Position numbers and translations under genes: made by a program
The notes under the pieces: generated by a model
The model's database searches: none
What the model saw: the letters and a program-made list of their open reading frames with translations, nothing else
What the model was told of the DNA's origin: nothing
NCBI RefSeq assembly: GCF_034424625.1
Contig: NZ_CP139976.1
Span: 5,828,001-5,892,000 of the forward strand
DNA: 64,000 nucleotides
Reading direction: 5' to 3'
Source of the DNA: Janthinobacterium lividum
GTDB taxonomy: Bacteria; Pseudomonadota; Gammaproteobacteria; Burkholderiales; Burkholderiaceae_D
Shown: positions 55,314 to 64,000 of the stretch, piece by piece
How the letters are laid out: each line of letters opens with the position of its first letter
Numbering within the stretch: position 1 is the first letter of the stretch

Positions 55314-55978
55314 GCACCTTGCTGGAAACCATAGAACTCGACAGCGCACCGAATCCCACCGTCTCCATCATCTGGATGCACGGCCTGGGCGCGGACGGCA
55401 ACGACTTCGTGCCCCTGGTGAAGGAACTCGATTTGCGCGGCTGCCCCGCCATCCGCTTCATCTTCCCCAGCGCCGGCACCATGCCCGTCACCATCAACAA
55501 CGGCTATGTGATGCGCGCCTGGTACGACATCCTCGTGAGCGACCTCGTGCGCCGCGAAGATGAAGGCGGCTTGCGCGCCTCGCAGGCACAGGTCGAAGCG
55601 CTGATCGCGCGCGAAAAGGCGCGCGGCATTCCCGCCAGCCGCATCATCCTGGCCGGCTTCTCGCAAGGCTGCGCCATGACCTTGCAAACGGGCTTGCGCC
55701 ACGCGGAACCGCTGGCCGGCCTGATGTGCCTGTCCGGCTACCTGCCGCTGGCCGACAAGACGGCGGCCGAACGCACGCCGGCAAGCCTGCAGACGCCGAT
55801 CTTCATGGCGCACGGCACGGCCGACCCCGTAGTCCCGATCGCCCGCGCGCAGCAGTCGCGCGACTTGCTCACCGACATGGGTTACAAGGTGGAATGGCAC
55901 GAGTACATGATGCAGCACTCGCTGTGCCAGGAAGAGATCGACGCCATCGGTGCGTGGCTGAAAAAAGTGCTGGCATAA
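55310..55978 (+). CDS. Carboxylesterase/acyl-protein thioesterase-like alpha/beta hydrolase
   Basis: 222 residues, the usual size for the phospholipase/carboxylesterase group. Motifs: WMHGLGADGNDF, nucleophile GFSQGCAM, aspartate in HGTADPVVP, histidine near EYMMQHSL (HS). No signal peptide. Hydrolyses short acyl esters or removes acyl groups from proteins; true substrate unknown. Translationally coupled to mog, a recurring but functionally obscure neighbourhood. Confidence 0.93.
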   Translation: MSTLLETIELDSAPNPTVSIIWMHGLGADGNDFVPLVKELDLRGCPAIRFIFPSAGTMPVTINNGYVMRAWYDILVSDLVRREDEGGLRASQAQVEALIAREKARGIPASRIILAGFSQGCAMTLQTGLRHAEPLAGLMCLSGYLPLADKTAAERTPASLQTPIFMAHGTADPVVPIARAQQSRDLLTDMGYKVEWHEYMMQHSLCQEEIDAIGAWLKKVLA

Positions 55979-55983
55979 AACAA

Positions 55984-56011
55984 AACAGGCGCGGTATGCG
56001 CCGCGCCTGTT
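55984..56011. terminator. Terminator between esterase and Deg-type protease genes
   Basis: AACAGGCGCGG / CCGCGCCTGTT (55984-55994, 56001-56011), perfect 11-bp stem with a 6-base loop, between convergent genes. Confidence 0.8.
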
Positions 56012-56034
56012 GTCTTGCCAAACGCCGGGAACGA

Positions 56035-57588
56035 TCAGTTTTCCGGCGTTTTTTCATTCCAGATTTTCAGCATGTCGGGCGATGCTTCCGAGCGGATGCC
56101 GTTATCCGTCAGTATCGATTCCGTCGCTGCCAGCATGTCCTTGCGGGGCACGACGACCAATTCCGCATCGCGCTGCTGGAAACGGAACGTCAGCAACTCA
56201 TCCGTCTGGTCGCGCAGCAAGGCCACCAGGTGCGCCAGGCTGCGCACGCGCACGCCATTGACGGAATCGACGACCGAGAAGAAACGGGTGCTGTAGCCAT
56301 TCATCAGCTTGTGCGGGAAGAACGGCGCGGCGATCACCACCAGCTCTTCGCGCTCGCTGTCGGGCGCATCGCCGCGCCGCGTGGCCAGCGGATTGCCGGC
56401 AAACGCCATGCCGCCCAAAATCGTTGGGTTGCCATTCGGCGCCGCCATGAATTCCGTGGTGGCGCGCGAAAACACCATGGGGCCGAAGATGAAATAGGAT
56501 GGGTAATTGCCCTGCAGGCCGGCAATGAGCATCGGGTGCGCGGCCGAGACGGGCACCTTGATTTTCAGGGGCGCGCCCTGGCGCACCACCGTCAACGGCA
56601 GTTCGCCATCTTTCGCCAGCTGCTGCACCCGGTACTGGAAACGCACGCGGCTGTTGGCATTCAGCTTGACCATGCCCTGGTTATCGATGGGAAAATCGCC
56701 GATATGCGTGATGACATCCCACTCCTTGAGCGGATAGGCGGCATCCTTGCTGGCCGGCGACATCACGACGGCGCCCTCGACGCCCTTGGCCAGTTTCAGG
56801 TAGGTGCGCAGCGCCGGATTTTCCAGCGTTTGCGTCACGTCGCGCATGGCCGGCTTGCCCTTGGGCGCGCCACTTTCCTGGTCGCGCAGGAACAGCTCGA
56901 TTTCCTCGTTGGGGATGATGTAGCCGATGTTTTGCGCATTGAGCATGCCGGCAAAGGCCAGGCCGATCATCTTGTCGCCGGCAATCACGGGGCCGCCGCT
57001 ATTGCCCGGGTTGATGGCCGCATCGATCTGGATGCGCAGGCCGGAGACAGGAAAGTTGTAGCGCACGAATTCGATGCGCGAGACGATGCCCTTGGTAATC
57101 GACAGCGAGGTGCCGCCCGTCGGATAGCCATACGCCAGCACGGCATCGCGCACGTCCGGCAAGACATTGGCGCGCGGTACCGCTTTGTGGCTGGCGAAAA
57201 AACTGTCGTCATCGATTTTCAGCAAGGCCAGGTCCATGCCGCGCGAGATGGCCAGCACGGTCGCCGGGATCTTGTCGCCCGCGCCATTCGCCTGGATCTG
57301 CACCTGGCTGGCATAGCCGACCACATGCGCATTGGTGAGGATGCGGCGGCCTTCGATGACGACGCCGGAGCCCGTCACTTCTTGCGGCGCCGCCTTGCTC
57401 CACGGTTTATACGGATCGGGCCCGCGCAGGGTGGAAAACACCTTGACGACGGAATTTTCCAAGGCGGAAGCGCTGGCGCTGGCGGCCGTCTCGGCGGCAA
57501 GCGCACGCACCGTCATCAAGGGACAAAAAGAAAGGGCCAGCGCCAGGAAGGCGCGGCCCATCAGGGTGAAGCACGGACGAGTTTTCAT
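56035..57588 (-). CDS. Periplasmic Deg-type serine protease with PDZ-like C-terminus
   Basis: 517 residues from ATG 57588. Signal peptide (1-30, ending ALAAE). Trypsin-like domain (about 45-260) with the triad H88 (TNAHVVG), D119 (MDLALLK), S197 (PGNSGGP). A PDZ region (about 275-370, including EWDVITHIGDFPI) and a further beta-rich C-terminal domain. The long C-terminal part is as in plant Deg9-type and some bacterial Deg proteases rather than in DegP. Monocistronic. Confidence 0.93.
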   Translation of the reverse strand: MKTRPCFTLMGRAFLALALSFCPLMTVRALAAETAASASASALENSVVKVFSTLRGPDPYKPWSKAAPQEVTGSGVVIEGRRILTNAHVVGYASQVQIQANGAGDKIPATVLAISRGMDLALLKIDDDSFFASHKAVPRANVLPDVRDAVLAYGYPTGGTSLSITKGIVSRIEFVRYNFPVSGLRIQIDAAINPGNSGGPVIAGDKMIGLAFAGMLNAQNIGYIIPNEEIELFLRDQESGAPKGKPAMRDVTQTLENPALRTYLKLAKGVEGAVVMSPASKDAAYPLKEWDVITHIGDFPIDNQGMVKLNANSRVRFQYRVQQLAKDGELPLTVVRQGAPLKIKVPVSAAHPMLIAGLQGNYPSYFIFGPMVFSRATTEFMAAPNGNPTILGGMAFAGNPLATRRGDAPDSEREELVVIAAPFFPHKLMNGYSTRFFSVVDSVNGVRVRSLAHLVALLRDQTDELLTFRFQQRDAELVVVPRKDMLAATESILTDNGIRSEASPDMLKIWNEKTPEN

Positions 57589-57679
57589 TGAGCTTGTTGG
57601 CAATGGAAGGGAAGTAAAATTATATATTGAATAATTGCAACTTCATTACACTTTGTCCATCTTTGCCCGAAGAACTATT

Positions 57680-58246
57680 CTAATCGGGCATGGGCGGCAC
57701 GCCCAATGCCGGCACGGCCGTCTGCGCGCCATTCATCACCATGGCCAGGAAGGTGTAGTAGCCATTGATACCCATCAAGTCGACCACGCCGTGCTCGCCA
57801 AACAGCGCCAGCGCCCGCGCATACGTGGCATCGCTGACGCGCTTGTTCTGCTGCAGCTCGACGCAAAAGTCGTGCACGGCTTGCTCATCTTCTTTCAGGG
57901 CCAGGGGCATGCGCCGCGCGGCAATGGCGTCCACGGCCGCTTGCGCGATGCCGTTCTGCACGGCCAGCGGCGCGTGGATGGCCCACTCGACTTGCTGGTC
58001 CCACTGGCGCGCCGTCACAAGGATGGCCAGTTCCGACAGCCGCGTGCCGATGGCGCTGCGGTAGCGCAAATATTCGCCCATGCGCTGCGCCGTTTCCATC
58101 AGTTCGGGACTGCGGATCAGCGGCACGAAGGGGCCGTACAGGGCACCGCGCGGACCATCGATGATGGCTTGCGCGGCCGCGCGCTGCTGGGCGTCGAGCT
58201 GGTTCAGCGGCAGCGGCGGCAAACGGTCGATATCGCTACCGGCCAT
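57680..58246 (-). CDS. Carboxymuconolactone decarboxylase-family protein
   Basis: 188 residues. AhpD/CMD helical fold: LSELAILVTARQWDQQVEWAIH is the core helix pair, but the CxxC redox pair of AhpD is absent, so it is of the decarboxylase/unknown subgroup. ATG 58246 overlaps the stop of the FAH-family gene (ATGA). Last gene of a four-gene operon with a radical SAM enzyme, an MFS permease and the FAH hydrolase. Substrate unknown. Confidence 0.88.
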   Translation of the reverse strand: MAGSDIDRLPPLPLNQLDAQQRAAAQAIIDGPRGALYGPFVPLIRSPELMETAQRMGEYLRYRSAIGTRLSELAILVTARQWDQQVEWAIHAPLAVQNGIAQAAVDAIAARRMPLALKEDEQAVHDFCVELQQNKRVSDATYARALALFGEHGVVDLMGINGYYTFLAMVMNGAQTAVPALGVPPMPD

Positions 58247-59094
58247 CAGGCAGTCCAGGCGACCACGTCCTGTTGCTGTTCGCCGAGGCCGGCGATACCC
58301 AGGCGCATGCTGTCGCCCTTCTTCAGGAAGCGCTGCGGCTTGCGGCCCTGGCCCACGCCCGGCGGCGTGCCCGTGGCGATGACGTCGCCCGGTTCCAGGG
58401 TCATGAATTGCGACAGGTAGCTGACGATCTGCGCCACCGTGAAGATCATGGTTTGCGTATTGCCGGTCTGCATGCGCTTGCCGTTGACTTCCAGGTACAG
58501 GTCCAGATCCTGCTCATCGATGACTTCATCGCGCGTCACCAGCCACGGGCCGACGGGGCCGAAGGTGTCGCAGCCCTTGCCTTTGTCCCACTGGCCGCCC
58601 CGCTCCAGCTGGAACGAGCGCTCGGAAATGTCGTTGACGACGCAGTAACCGGCCACGTATTTCAGTGCATCCGCTTCGCTCACGTATTGCGCGCGCGTGC
58701 CGATGATCACGCCCAGCTCCACTTCCCAATCCGTCTTTTTGGAGCCTTTTGGCAGCACGACATTGTCGTCCGGGCCATTCAGGCAAGTAATGGCCTTCAT
58801 GAAGACGATGGGTTCGGCCGGGATAGCCATGCCGGACTCGGCTGCGTGATCCGCGTAATTGAGGCCGATGCCGATGAACTTGCCGACTTTCGCCAGCGGC
58901 ACGCCGAAGCGTGGATTGCCGCGCACCAAGGGCAGCGTCTTTTCGTCCAGCTTGGCCAGCTTGCGCAGTGCCTTGTCGGACAGTTGCGCGCCGTCAATAT
59001 CGGCAATCACGCCGGACAGGTCGCGCAGTTTGCCTTCTTCATCGATCAGGCCCGGTTTTTCCTTGCCTGGACGTCCATAACGAACGAGTTTCAT
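58246..59094 (-). CDS. Fumarylacetoacetate hydrolase-family protein
   Basis: 282 residues. N-terminal small domain (MKLVRYGRPGKEKPGLIDE) and FAH core with GKFIGIGLNYADHAAES, metal-binding EVELGVIIG and GDVIATGTPPGVGQG. Family members cleave or decarboxylate beta-diketo acids, or act as ureidoglycolate lyase-like and acylpyruvate hydrolases. The start at 59094 is fixed by family alignment and lies 56 bases inside the end of the MFS gene. Its pairing with a CMD-like protein suggests breakdown of a cyclic or keto-acid intermediate. Confidence 0.93.
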   Translation of the reverse strand: MKLVRYGRPGKEKPGLIDEEGKLRDLSGVIADIDGAQLSDKALRKLAKLDEKTLPLVRGNPRFGVPLAKVGKFIGIGLNYADHAAESGMAIPAEPIVFMKAITCLNGPDDNVVLPKGSKKTDWEVELGVIIGTRAQYVSEADALKYVAGYCVVNDISERSFQLERGGQWDKGKGCDTFGPVGPWLVTRDEVIDEQDLDLYLEVNGKRMQTGNTQTMIFTVAQIVSYLSQFMTLEPGDVIATGTPPGVGQGRKPQRFLKKGDSMRLGIAGLGEQQQDVVAWTA

Positions 59095-60379
59095 AGTCTT
59101 CCTTGGAGTTGATCATTGCCGCTGTGCAGGCTGCCATTTTACCGGATGGTCCGGCACGCCTGTAGCGGTGAATGAAAAACATCGCAAGTCCAGGTAGTTG
59201 CAAGGCGGCCAGCACGCCAAACGCCGCCTGGTAAGCCTGCGGCGGATACTGCTGCTGGCTGTTCAGTGGCCAGCAGCCGAGGATCAAGCCAAAGCCCGCC
59301 TGCACCAGGAAGGAGCCCGTGAAAATGAGCAAATTGAGGCAAGTGGCCGCCCTGCCCGTCAAGCTGGCCGGCATGCTTTGCGCGACGATCGCATACTCGA
59401 GCCCTGTCACCGTGCCCAGCAGGGTAAACAGCACGGATAGCAAAGGCAGGCTGGGCAGCACATTGCACGCCATCGCCACTTGCACGGCGACAAACAGGAC
59501 GATGCCCACGCCCGCCACCTGCATGGGTGCAATACCGCGCCGCCCCGCCCACTCCGTCAGCATGCCCATGCCGATGGCGCCGAAGATGACGGCCGCCATG
59601 CCGAGGTACAACAGATATGCCACGCTGTCATCGGACATGCCGCCCACGTCGGCCAGCCAGCGCCCCACCCACAAGCCTTGCACGCCAAAGAACACCGTGT
59701 GCGGCAACAGGATCAGCGCGATGGTGCGGCGAAAGGCCCGGTCACGGTAGACACTCCACACGCTGACCTTGTTCATGGCAGCGACGGACGCAGGCAGGGC
59801 CGGCGACAGCAGGCGGATCAGCAAACCGATGGCCAGCGCCGCCAGCGCCAGGCCCAGGAAGACGCCACGCCAGTCCATGTAGTGCAGGGCCAGCTTGACG
59901 GGCATGGTGGCCGTGGCCGCGCCCAGGCCACCCACGGCGATCAGGTAGCCATGCACGGAAGGCAGACGCGATGGCGCGATGGCGCTCGAGATCGCCTTCA
60001 CGGCCGCCATGAAACAGCCGCCCAGGCCCGCCCCCATCAGGGCGCGCGCCCACATCAGTTCGGTAAAGCTGTGGCCCCGGCTGAACAGCCACACGCCCAG
60101 GGCGGCCAGCGCCAGCAGCCACAGTTGCACCGTGCGGGGGCCGTAGCGGTCGAGCGCCATGCCAACTGGCAATTGCACCAGCGCAAAGGCGAGAAAGAAG
60201 GCGCTGGTCAGCAGGCCCAGCTGGGCTGGCGTCAGGGCGATGGCGCCCAGTAATTCCGCCGTCAGCACGGCATTGACGCCGCGCAACAGGCACGACAAGT
60301 AGTGCCCGAGCGCGAACGGCAGGAACACGAGGCAAAACACGGCCACGCCGGAACGGGAAGAGCCGCCGGCGCCGTGCAT
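59039..60379 (-). CDS. MFS permease
   Basis: 446 residues with 12 membrane spans and the loop 2-3 motif GMALDRYGPRTVQLWLL (a variant of GxxxDRxGxR). The last ~40 residues (after FFIHRYRRAG) are hydrophilic and run 56 bases into the next gene in another frame, longer than usual; a lost stop codon is possible. It starts 2 bases after the radical SAM stop, so strongly coupled. Substrate unknown. Confidence 0.92.
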   Translation of the reverse strand: MHGAGGSSRSGVAVFCLVFLPFALGHYLSCLLRGVNAVLTAELLGAIALTPAQLGLLTSAFFLAFALVQLPVGMALDRYGPRTVQLWLLALAALGVWLFSRGHSFTELMWARALMGAGLGGCFMAAVKAISSAIAPSRLPSVHGYLIAVGGLGAATATMPVKLALHYMDWRGVFLGLALAALAIGLLIRLLSPALPASVAAMNKVSVWSVYRDRAFRRTIALILLPHTVFFGVQGLWVGRWLADVGGMSDDSVAYLLYLGMAAVIFGAIGMGMLTEWAGRRGIAPMQVAGVGIVLFVAVQVAMACNVLPSLPLLSVLFTLLGTVTGLEYAIVAQSMPASLTGRAATCLNLLIFTGSFLVQAGFGLILGCWPLNSQQQYPPQAYQAAFGVLAALQLPGLAMFFIHRYRRAGPSGKMAACTAAMINSKEDYETRSLWTSRQGKTGPDR

Positions 60380-60381
60380 GC

Positions 60382-61746
60382 TCAGGCGGCCTGTGCCAGG
60401 CGGATGATTTTATGCGGCACGTGCGGCACGGGTTCATCCGTTTCAAAGAAGAATTTCTCCTGGCCAAAGGCTGGCTTCAAATCGTCCATCCACGTCGCTT
60501 CCGCATCGAACTTGGCATAAAACGGCCGGCGCACCCAGTCCGGGTTGCGCGCCTGCAAAAATTGCAGGGCAAACAGTTTTTCGCCATGGATGGTGACGAT
60601 GCCGTCGATGACGATCTTGCCGGGGAAGGCGCTCATGGAAGGCCCGCGCACCGTGCGCGACAGGCCCGACACCATCTGGTAGGCGGCCTGGAAAATCTCG
60701 TGCGCCTTCGCCAGGGGCAACTCGAAATAGCCGCGCGGGCCCGTGTCCCGTTCGACAAACATGTAATACGGAATTGCCCCCAGGCGCGTGCCCGTCTGCC
60801 ACAACTCGGCCCAGCTTGCCGGATCTTCATTGATGTGGCGGATCAGCGGCCCCTGCATGCGCAAGGTGGCACCCGTGGAGACGATGCGTTTCACGGCTTG
60901 CTGGGCGATGTCCTGGCGCAACTCGACGGCATGGCTGTAATGGCCCATCACGGCCAGGTTCTTGCCCGCCTTGACGATGCGCTCGAACAGGCGCATCAAG
61001 TCGTCCGCATCGCGGTCCGACACGAAGCGCTGCGGCCAATACGCCACCGCCTTGGTGCCGATGCGAATGTTCTGGATGTGTTCCAGGCCCGGCGCCAGCA
61101 GCGGCTCCAGGTAGGCAGCCAGTTGCCGCGTATTCATGATCATCGGGTCGCCGCCCGTGATCAGCACGTCCGTCACTTCCGGATGCAGTTGCAGGTAGGC
61201 GGCCAGCTCATGCGACTCGCGCGCATCGAACTTCATGTCGTCCATGCCGACGAACTGGGGCCAGCGGAAACAAAAGGTGCAATACGCGTGGCAGGTCTGT
61301 CCCGCGCTGGGGAAAAACAGCACCGTTTGCGCATATTTATGCTGCAAACCGCGCACGGGCGCATCGTTGACCCGGGGCACGTTGTGCGTCATCTGGCCGG
61401 CCGGATGGGGATTCATGCCCAGGCGCAAACCATGCACATAGGCGTCGATGGCGGCCTTGTCGCGCTGCACCAGCACCAGCTCGCGCAAGTGCGCGTACTG
61501 CTCGGGCGGCAGCATGTCGCGGTGGGGGAAGACGAGGCGGTAGATGGGATCGTCCGGGATGTTGTTCCAGTCGATCAACTGATCGAGTACATAAGCATTG
61601 GTGCGAAATGGCAAGACGTGCGACACCACTTGCACGGCTTCGCGCTGCTCTTCCGGCAGCCATTCCCACTGCCGCGCCTGTTGAATGGTGTGCCGCGTGT
61701 ACGGCTTGAACTTGGGTGAAAACGGCTCGGTAATGGGTGCGGACAC
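60382..61746 (-). CDS. Lysine 2,3-aminomutase-family radical SAM enzyme (KamA family)
   Basis: 454 residues from GTG 61746, supported by AAGGAG 6 bases upstream. Radical SAM cluster cysteines C152, C156 and C159 (CHAYCTFC), GGDPMIMNTRQL for SAM, and near the C-terminus FPGKIVIDG, whose lysine is the likely PLP-binding residue. Family members move the amino group of lysine or related amino acids; EpmB is a distant relative. Upstream spacer is 282 bases without clear elements. No beta-lysine acetyltransferase gene is present, so this is not the usual osmolyte operon. Confidence 0.9.
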   Translation of the reverse strand: MSAPITEPFSPKFKPYTRHTIQQARQWEWLPEEQREAVQVVSHVLPFRTNAYVLDQLIDWNNIPDDPIYRLVFPHRDMLPPEQYAHLRELVLVQRDKAAIDAYVHGLRLGMNPHPAGQMTHNVPRVNDAPVRGLQHKYAQTVLFFPSAGQTCHAYCTFCFRWPQFVGMDDMKFDARESHELAAYLQLHPEVTDVLITGGDPMIMNTRQLAAYLEPLLAPGLEHIQNIRIGTKAVAYWPQRFVSDRDADDLMRLFERIVKAGKNLAVMGHYSHAVELRQDIAQQAVKRIVSTGATLRMQGPLIRHINEDPASWAELWQTGTRLGAIPYYMFVERDTGPRGYFELPLAKAHEIFQAAYQMVSGLSRTVRGPSMSAFPGKIVIDGIVTIHGEKLFALQFLQARNPDWVRRPFYAKFDAEATWMDDLKPAFGQEKFFFETDEPVPHVPHKIIRLAQAA

Positions 61747-62028
61747 GATCTGCTCCTTGCCTGTAAATAGCGATAACTTTCATGAAACCAGCCCCATATC
61801 GGCCAATTCCAGCTTCTTCCTCCCCCATGCCCGGCCAACTCGGCATGCTGTGAAAGTCATCATAGTTCTTGCTGCTTGGAACCAAATTGCTACATATCAA
61901 CATACCGTCGATACGTTGCACGCTGCCTACAAGCAACACCTTAGTTTGTTCCATCGCAATTTGATGGAACCGCCGGCGACGTAAATTACGACTTGGCAAC
62001 ACATCCCTCGATATCACAAGGAGCTTTC

Positions 62029-62487
62029 ATGAAACGCTTATTCACGGGTAGCCTGCTGTGCCTGGCATTTGCCGGCGGCAGCGTCAGCGCCGCGGTTGAA
62101 CCAACGGAAAAAGACGCCATCGCCATGGCCGAACGGGGCGCCGCCTTCATGAAGGCGCATGGCAAGGAAGAAATGATGAAGAAAATCACGGCGAAAGACC
62201 CGGACTTCGTGCAGGGCTCGCTGTATGTGGACATGCGCGACATCAAGACGGGCATCGTGCTGGCCCACCCCATCAATCCTTCCATCGTGGGCAAGGATTT
62301 GACGGATGTCCCTGACGCGAATGGCAAGAAATATCGCCGTGAAATCATCGAGCTGGCGCAAAAGCAGGGCAAGGGCTGGGTCGATTACCAGTACAAGAAC
62401 CCAACCAGCGGCAAGATCGAACCGAAGACCACGTACATCCTGCGCGTCAACGACGTGGTGCTGGAAGCGGGGATCTACAAGAAATAG
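62029..62487 (+). CDS. Exported single-Cache-like sensor protein
   Basis: 152 residues from ATG 62029, AAGGAG 5 bases upstream. Signal peptide (1-21, ending GSVSA) and one Cache-type domain ([49 protein letters not shown]). This domain is usually found inside chemoreceptors and kinases; here it stands alone and soluble. It lies 68 bases before a chemoreceptor gene, probably in one transcript. Confidence 0.88.
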   Translation: MKRLFTGSLLCLAFAGGSVSAAVEPTEKDAIAMAERGAAFMKAHGKEEMMKKITAKDPDFVQGSLYVDMRDIKTGIVLAHPINPSIVGKDLTDVPDANGKKYRREIIELAQKQGKGWVDYQYKNPTSGKIEPKTTYILRVNDVVLEAGIYKK

Positions 62488-62555
62488 GGCAAGGGCGGCG
62501 CGCACGAACGCCGCGCGCCGCCTGCGGTTGGAACAGCCATAGCCAGGAGTCAAGC

Positions 62556-64000
62556 ATGCTCAATCGATTACGCATCGGACCAAAATTATTGCTGGCGCCC
62601 ACCCTGGTCCTGCTGCTGCTGATACTCAGCTCGACCGGCGCCTGGTATGGCATGGTGCGGCAAAATGCCTCGCTGGAAAACATGGTACGGGTGCGCATCA
62701 CGCATTTGAAGGCGGCCGCCGACGTACTAGGCGAGGCCAGGCATGTGCACGGCAATATGTACCAGTTGCTGTCGTGGACGAATGGCAGCTTCGCCAAGGC
62801 CCGCCTCGATACGCTGGAGCAACAGATCAAGGCGCGCCATGCGGCCATCGGCACCCAGCTGGGCACGCTGCGCGCCACGGCCACGGGCGCCGAACGCACC
62901 CTGGTCGATGCGGCCATCACGGCCCTGGCCGGCTATCGCAAGGCGGTGCTGGAAACCATGGAAATGGCGCAGATGGACCAATCGATCGCCACCAATTCCA
63001 TGCTCAAGGCGGAAACCCAATTCGTCCAGTTCAATACGCAGCTGACACAACTGTCCGCCTTGGAAACGACGCTCAGCAGCCAGGCCCATGCGACGGCCAG
63101 CGCCGAGTTTCGCACCTTGGGCTGGAGCCTGCTGTTGACGGTGCTGCTGTCGATCCTCGTCTCCATCGTGGTGACCATGCTGGTGCGGCGCGCCATGCTG
63201 GTGGAAATCCGCGGCATTGCCGACGCCGTGCAAAACTTGGCGGCGGGCAAGCTGATGGCCGGCGCCCCCAAGCAGGGCAATGATGAAATCGCCGCCACGT
63301 CGCGCGTGCTGGACCAGACCATCGCCCACCTGAACCAGACCTTGCGCACCATCATGGACGCCGTGCAATCGATCGACACGGCCTCGCGCGAAATTGCCAC
63401 CGGCAATCTGGATCTGTCGGCGCGCACGGAAATGCAGGCCAGTTCGCTGGAAGAAACGTCGAGCGCCATGGAAACGCTGACGCAAGCCGTGAATGACAAC
63501 GCAGACAATGCCCAGCTGGCCTGCGAGCTGGCGGGGCAAGCATCGACCCTGGCCGTGCAAGGGGGCGCGTCGATGCAGCAAGCCGTGACGACGATGGCGA
63601 CGATACGGGCCAATTCGCGCCAGATCGTGGACATTATCGGCGTGATCGATGGTATTTCCTTCCAGACCAATATCCTCGCGCTGAATGCGGCGGTGGAAGC
63701 GGCGCGCGCGGGCGAACAGGGCCGCGGCTTTGCCGTGGTGGCGTCCGAAGTGCGCACCCTGGCGCAGCGCTCGGCCCAGGCGGCCAAGGAAATCAAGACC
63801 CTGATCGCCACCTCGGTCACTACCATCGATGGCGGCAGCGTAGCCGTGCAGCAGGCGGGCGACAGCATGGACGCCATCGTGGCCTCGGTGCAGCAAGTCA
63901 ACGAGATCATCCAGCGCGTGAAACAGGCCAGCGCCGAGCAGGCCTCGGGTATCACGGAAGTGAATCAGGCCGTCACGCAAATGGATGACGTCACCCAGCA
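62556..64000 (+). CDS. Methyl-accepting chemotaxis protein (C-terminus beyond right edge)
   Basis: 481 residues visible from ATG 62556 (AGGAG upstream). TM1 (about 12-32), helical periplasmic domain (35-185) of the four-helix type with no Cache fold, TM2 (about 190-210), HAMP and most of the signalling domain ([37 protein letters not shown]). Runs off the right edge before the end. It may use the exported Cache protein encoded upstream as a separate sensor unit. Confidence 0.95.
   Translation, partial: MLNRLRIGPKLLLAPTLVLLLLILSSTGAWYGMVRQNASLENMVRVRITHLKAAADVLGEARHVHGNMYQLLSWTNGSFAKARLDTLEQQIKARHAAIGTQLGTLRATATGAERTLVDAAITALAGYRKAVLETMEMAQMDQSIATNSMLKAETQFVQFNTQLTQLSALETTLSSQAHATASAEFRTLGWSLLLTVLLSILVSIVVTMLVRRAMLVEIRGIADAVQNLAAGKLMAGAPKQGNDEIAATSRVLDQTIAHLNQTLRTIMDAVQSIDTASREIATGNLDLSARTEMQASSLEETSSAMETLTQAVNDNADNAQLACELAGQASTLAVQGGASMQQAVTTMATIRANSRQIVDIIGVIDGISFQTNILALNAAVEAARAGEQGRGFAVVASEVRTLAQRSAQAAKEIKTLIATSVTTIDGGSVAVQQAGDSMDAIVASVQQVNEIIQRVKQASAEQASGITEVNQAVTQMDDVTQ

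Noticed and set aside
1..64000. tRNA, rRNA, CRISPR array, prophage or intact insertion sequence
   Set aside because: I looked for their typical sequence features by eye and found none; a tRNAscan or ISfinder search would be decisive.

Overview
The window is GC-rich bacterial chromosome with tightly packed genes. Gene content and protein style (paaX-paaABCDE-type phenylacetate cluster, Liv-type transporter, many TonB receptors and chemoreceptors, DarP/PmbA pair, palindromic intergenic repeats) fit a betaproteobacterium of the Oxalobacteraceae, most like Janthinobacterium, Massilia or Duganella. This assignment is by recognition of protein sequence only. I saw no rRNA, tRNA, CRISPR array, prophage or intact transposase.

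Layout. (1) 1-5961: a TonB-dependent receptor cut by the left edge and an RpiR-type regulator on the minus strand, divergent from an AstE/aspartoacylase-type M14 deacylase and a YfcC-type permease. Together these look like an uptake and deacylation locus. (2) 5998-10522: an exported alpha/beta hydrolase, a GNAT acetyltransferase, a 68-residue protein, argH, and an ACT-like protein. (3) 11194-22636: a secreted M4 metalloprotease, then a ten-gene, translationally coupled operon for a type II secretion/type IV pilus-like machine (F, E, M, N, O, P, secretin, three pseudopilins) with no prepilin peptidase or retraction ATPase. (4) 22682-27228: an M24 peptidase, then a minus-strand porin / small phosphate-binding-like protein / chemoreceptor operon. 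(5) 27229-27793: an intergenic stretch carrying a MITE-like inverted repeat element. (6) 27794-45660: the phenylacetate catabolon, transcribed leftward as paaABCDE-paaG-paaH-paaI-paaK-paaJ, a complete Liv-type ABC transporter, paaY and paaZ, with the repressor gene paaX divergent at the right end. (7) 45772-53918: a small conserved protein, an M14 cytosolic-type carboxypeptidase, a TonB receptor coupled to a Tat-exported PvdN-like PLP enzyme, an orphan lipoprotein, and pmbA. (8) 54011-62487: darP, mog, an esterase, a Deg-type protease, and a leftward operon of a lysine 2,3-aminomutase-family radical SAM enzyme, an MFS permease, an FAH-family hydrolase and a carboxymuconolactone decarboxylase-like protein; then an exported Cache protein and a chemoreceptor cut by the right edge.

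How it works together: phenylacetate is activated by PaaK, epoxidised by PaaABC(D)E, isomerised by PaaG, opened and oxidised by PaaZ, and beta-oxidised by PaaH/PaaJ, with PaaI and PaaY as thioesterase safeguards; PaaX is expected to respond to phenylacetyl-CoA. The most unusual groups are the stand-alone pseudopilus machine, the TonB receptor/PvdN-like pair, the RpiR-TonB-M14-YfcC locus, the radical SAM operon, and the two chemoreceptors that each sit beside a small soluble periplasmic protein.
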